From contig JAEWJX010000021.1 of the NCBI GenBank assembly GCA_023386365.1, positions 14,083-78,082 on the forward strand: 64,000 nt of DNA. The letters run 5' to 3'. Below, piece by piece: positions 62,929 through 64,000 of the stretch. The notes beneath the pieces are model-generated. The model searched no databases. It had not been told where the DNA came from and was given only the letters and a program-made list of their open reading frames with translations. The position numbers were made by a program, and so were the translations under genes. Origin of the DNA: Actinomycetes bacterium. Lineage in GTDB: Bacteria > Actinomycetota > Actinomycetes > Actinomycetales > Microbacteriaceae. Every line of letters starts with the position of its first letter. Positions within the stretch are counted from its first letter, which is position 1.

Positions 62929-63444
62929 ATGGCGAACAAGGAAACCACGGTCGCCGAGCTGACGGAACTGTTCCGCAGCTCGAATGCGGTCGTGCTCACC
63001 GAGTACCGCGGCCTCACGGTGGCGCAGCTCAAGCAGCTGCGCGGCAACATCCGTGAAGACGCGAGCTACGCCGTGGTGAAGAACACGCTTACCCAGATCG
63101 CGGCCAAGGAAGCCGGTGTGACCGGCCTCGACGAGCTTCTCGTCGGCCCGTCCGCGATCGCGTTCGTGCACGGAGACACCGTCTCCGTCGCGAAGGCTCT
63201 GCGTGACTTCGCCAAGGCCAATCCTCTGCTCGTGATCAAGGGCGGCTACTTCGACGGTGCCGCCCTGACCGCTGCCGAGGTGGGCAAGCTCGCCGACCTG
63301 GAGACCCGGGAGGTGCTGCTGGCGAAGCTGGCCGGCGCCTTCAAGGCCTCGCTGTTCGGAGCTGCCTACCTGTTCAACGCGCCGCTGTCGAAGGCCGTCC
63401 GTACGGTCGACGCGCTGCGCGAGAAGCAGGAATCCGCGAGCTGA
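62929..63444 (+). CDS. rplJ: 50S ribosomal protein L10
   Basis: 171 residues. The conserved TEYRGLTVAQLKQLR and VVKNTLTQIAA segments and the C-terminal helix that binds L7/L12 dimers (ALREKQES) are present. Anchors the L12 stalk to 23S rRNA. ATG 62929 follows AAGGAGCGCC. rplL follows after 81 bases. Confidence 0.98.
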   Translation: MANKETTVAELTELFRSSNAVVLTEYRGLTVAQLKQLRGNIREDASYAVVKNTLTQIAAKEAGVTGLDELLVGPSAIAFVHGDTVSVAKALRDFAKANPLLVIKGGYFDGAALTAAEVGKLADLETREVLLAKLAGAFKASLFGAAYLFNAPLSKAVRTVDALREKQESAS

Positions 63445-63525
63445 CGCTCGCACCCAGACATGTCCGGCGGAACCCCGTCGGAGTCTCAACCCCGGGGCCT
63501 CGGCCCCACAGCTAAGGAGAATCAC

Positions 63526-63918
63526 ATGGCTAAGCTCAGCACCGACGAGCTGATCGCGGCGTTCAAGGAGCTCTCGCTCATCGAGCTGTCCGAGTTCGTC
63601 AAGCAGTTCGAGGAGACCTTCGAGGTCACCGCCGCCGCCCCCGTCGCCGTGGCCGGCGTTGCCGCCGCCGGTGGTGCCGGTGGCGCCGCCGAAGAGGTCG
63701 AGGAGAAGGACTCGTTCGACGTCGTCCTCGAGTCGGCCGGCGACAAGAAGATCCAGGTCATCAAGGAGGTCCGTGCCCTCACGAACCTCGGCCTCGGCGA
63801 GGCGAAGGCCGTCGTCGACGGTGCCCCGAGCACCGTCCTCGAGGGCGCGAACAAGGAGACCGCCGAGAAGGCGAAGGCGCAGCTCGAGGAGGCCGGCGCG
63901 ACCGTCGTCCTCAAGTAA
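63526..63918 (+). CDS. rplL: 50S ribosomal protein L7/L12
   Basis: 130 residues: N-terminal dimerisation helix (STDELIAAFKELSLIELSEFV), Ala/Gly-rich hinge (residues 37-57) and globular C-terminal domain (IQVIKEVRALTNLGLGEAKAVV) that contacts translation factors. ATG 63526 has AAGGAG upstream. The downstream sequence is abnormal; see the poly-C note. Confidence 0.98.
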   Translation: MAKLSTDELIAAFKELSLIELSEFVKQFEETFEVTAAAPVAVAGVAAAGGAGGAAEEVEEKDSFDVVLESAGDKKIQVIKEVRALTNLGLGEAKAVVDGAPSTVLEGANKETAEKAKAQLEEAGATVVLK

Positions 63919-64000
63919 GGACCTTCACGCCAGCAGTCCAGAAGGGCGCCGCCCCCCCCCCGGGGCGCGCCCGAGCGCCGTGGCCGGTGGGGGCCAGGTG
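63919..64000. other. Aberrant poly-C / GC-only end of window
   Basis: After rplL comes a run of ten consecutive C (63952-63961) followed by gggg and a nearly pure G/C tail. No proper terminator or gene is visible. It may be a low-quality contig end. Confidence 0.5.

Overview
The window is high-GC DNA with GTG starts, 4-nt ATGA/GTGA gene overlaps, several apparently leaderless genes, an actinobacterial-type acidic extension on NusG, a tRNA-Trp/secE/nusG/rplK/rplA order and a HadAB-like pair in front of murB. All of this points to an actinobacterium of the order Micrococcales, most likely Microbacteriaceae. Species cannot be told from sequence alone. I see no prophage, insertion sequence, integrase or CRISPR array.

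Layout. Bases 1-8.0 kb: a truncated MalF-type permease, MalG and a GH13 alpha-glucosidase (oligosaccharide uptake and hydrolysis), then an oxidoreductase/sugar isomerase pair divergent from a TetR regulator, and a sugar-type MFS transporter. An ACC-N3-GGATGG element occurs in front of both the TetR gene and the MFS gene. 8.2-13 kb: tRNA-Thr and tRNA-Met followed by a less GC-rich accessory patch with an AbiEi/AbiEii-like toxin-antitoxin pair under a clear palindromic operator, an unknown small protein and a phospholipase D-like protein. 13.4-15.7 kb: a histidine kinase and a degenerate partner with no response regulator. 15.7-22.1 kb: a second TetR/GH3/MFS/GH3 beta-glucoside module. 22.1-27.2 kb: DUF1801, DUF2510 and P-loop proteins, a 26-residue peptide gene with its own promoter and terminator, then HadA/HadB-like proteins, murB and ribokinase.

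27.2-30.7 kb: response regulator, histidine kinase and drug-type ABC exporter. 30.8-34.2 kb: TetR, UGT-type glycosyltransferase and FAD-linked oxidase. 34.3-38.3 kb: the PspC cell-envelope stress module. 38.3-39.5 kb: a DUF559 endonuclease-like gene bracketed by two inverted copies of a 55-bp palindromic element. 39.5-41.1 kb: LysE/ArgO exporter and its LysR regulator. 41.2-44.6 kb: tRNA-Trp, secE, nusG, a RhtB exporter, rplK and rplA. 44.6-55.0 kb: a ROK regulator facing a sugar ABC importer with a dehydrogenase, a ketose 3-epimerase-like protein, a second isomerase and an MFS protein. 55.0-62.7 kb: cupin plus amine oxidase-like flavoprotein, GNAT, quinone-oxidoreductase-like protein, Pr6Pr membrane protein, YqaJ-like nuclease, an OmpR-type two-component pair and an exported protein. 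62.7-64 kb: the L10 leader, rplJ and rplL, ending in an abnormal poly-C/GC run.

Most of the window is carbohydrate scavenging: two glycosidase modules and two ABC importers, each with local regulators. This material also lies between ribosomal and cell-wall housekeeping genes that I would expect to be closer together. The best candidates for something undescribed are the palindrome-flanked DUF559 gene, the 26-residue CxxC peptide gene, the operator-controlled AbiE-like pair beside tRNA genes, and the codon-distorting excess of GGATGC/GCATCC.
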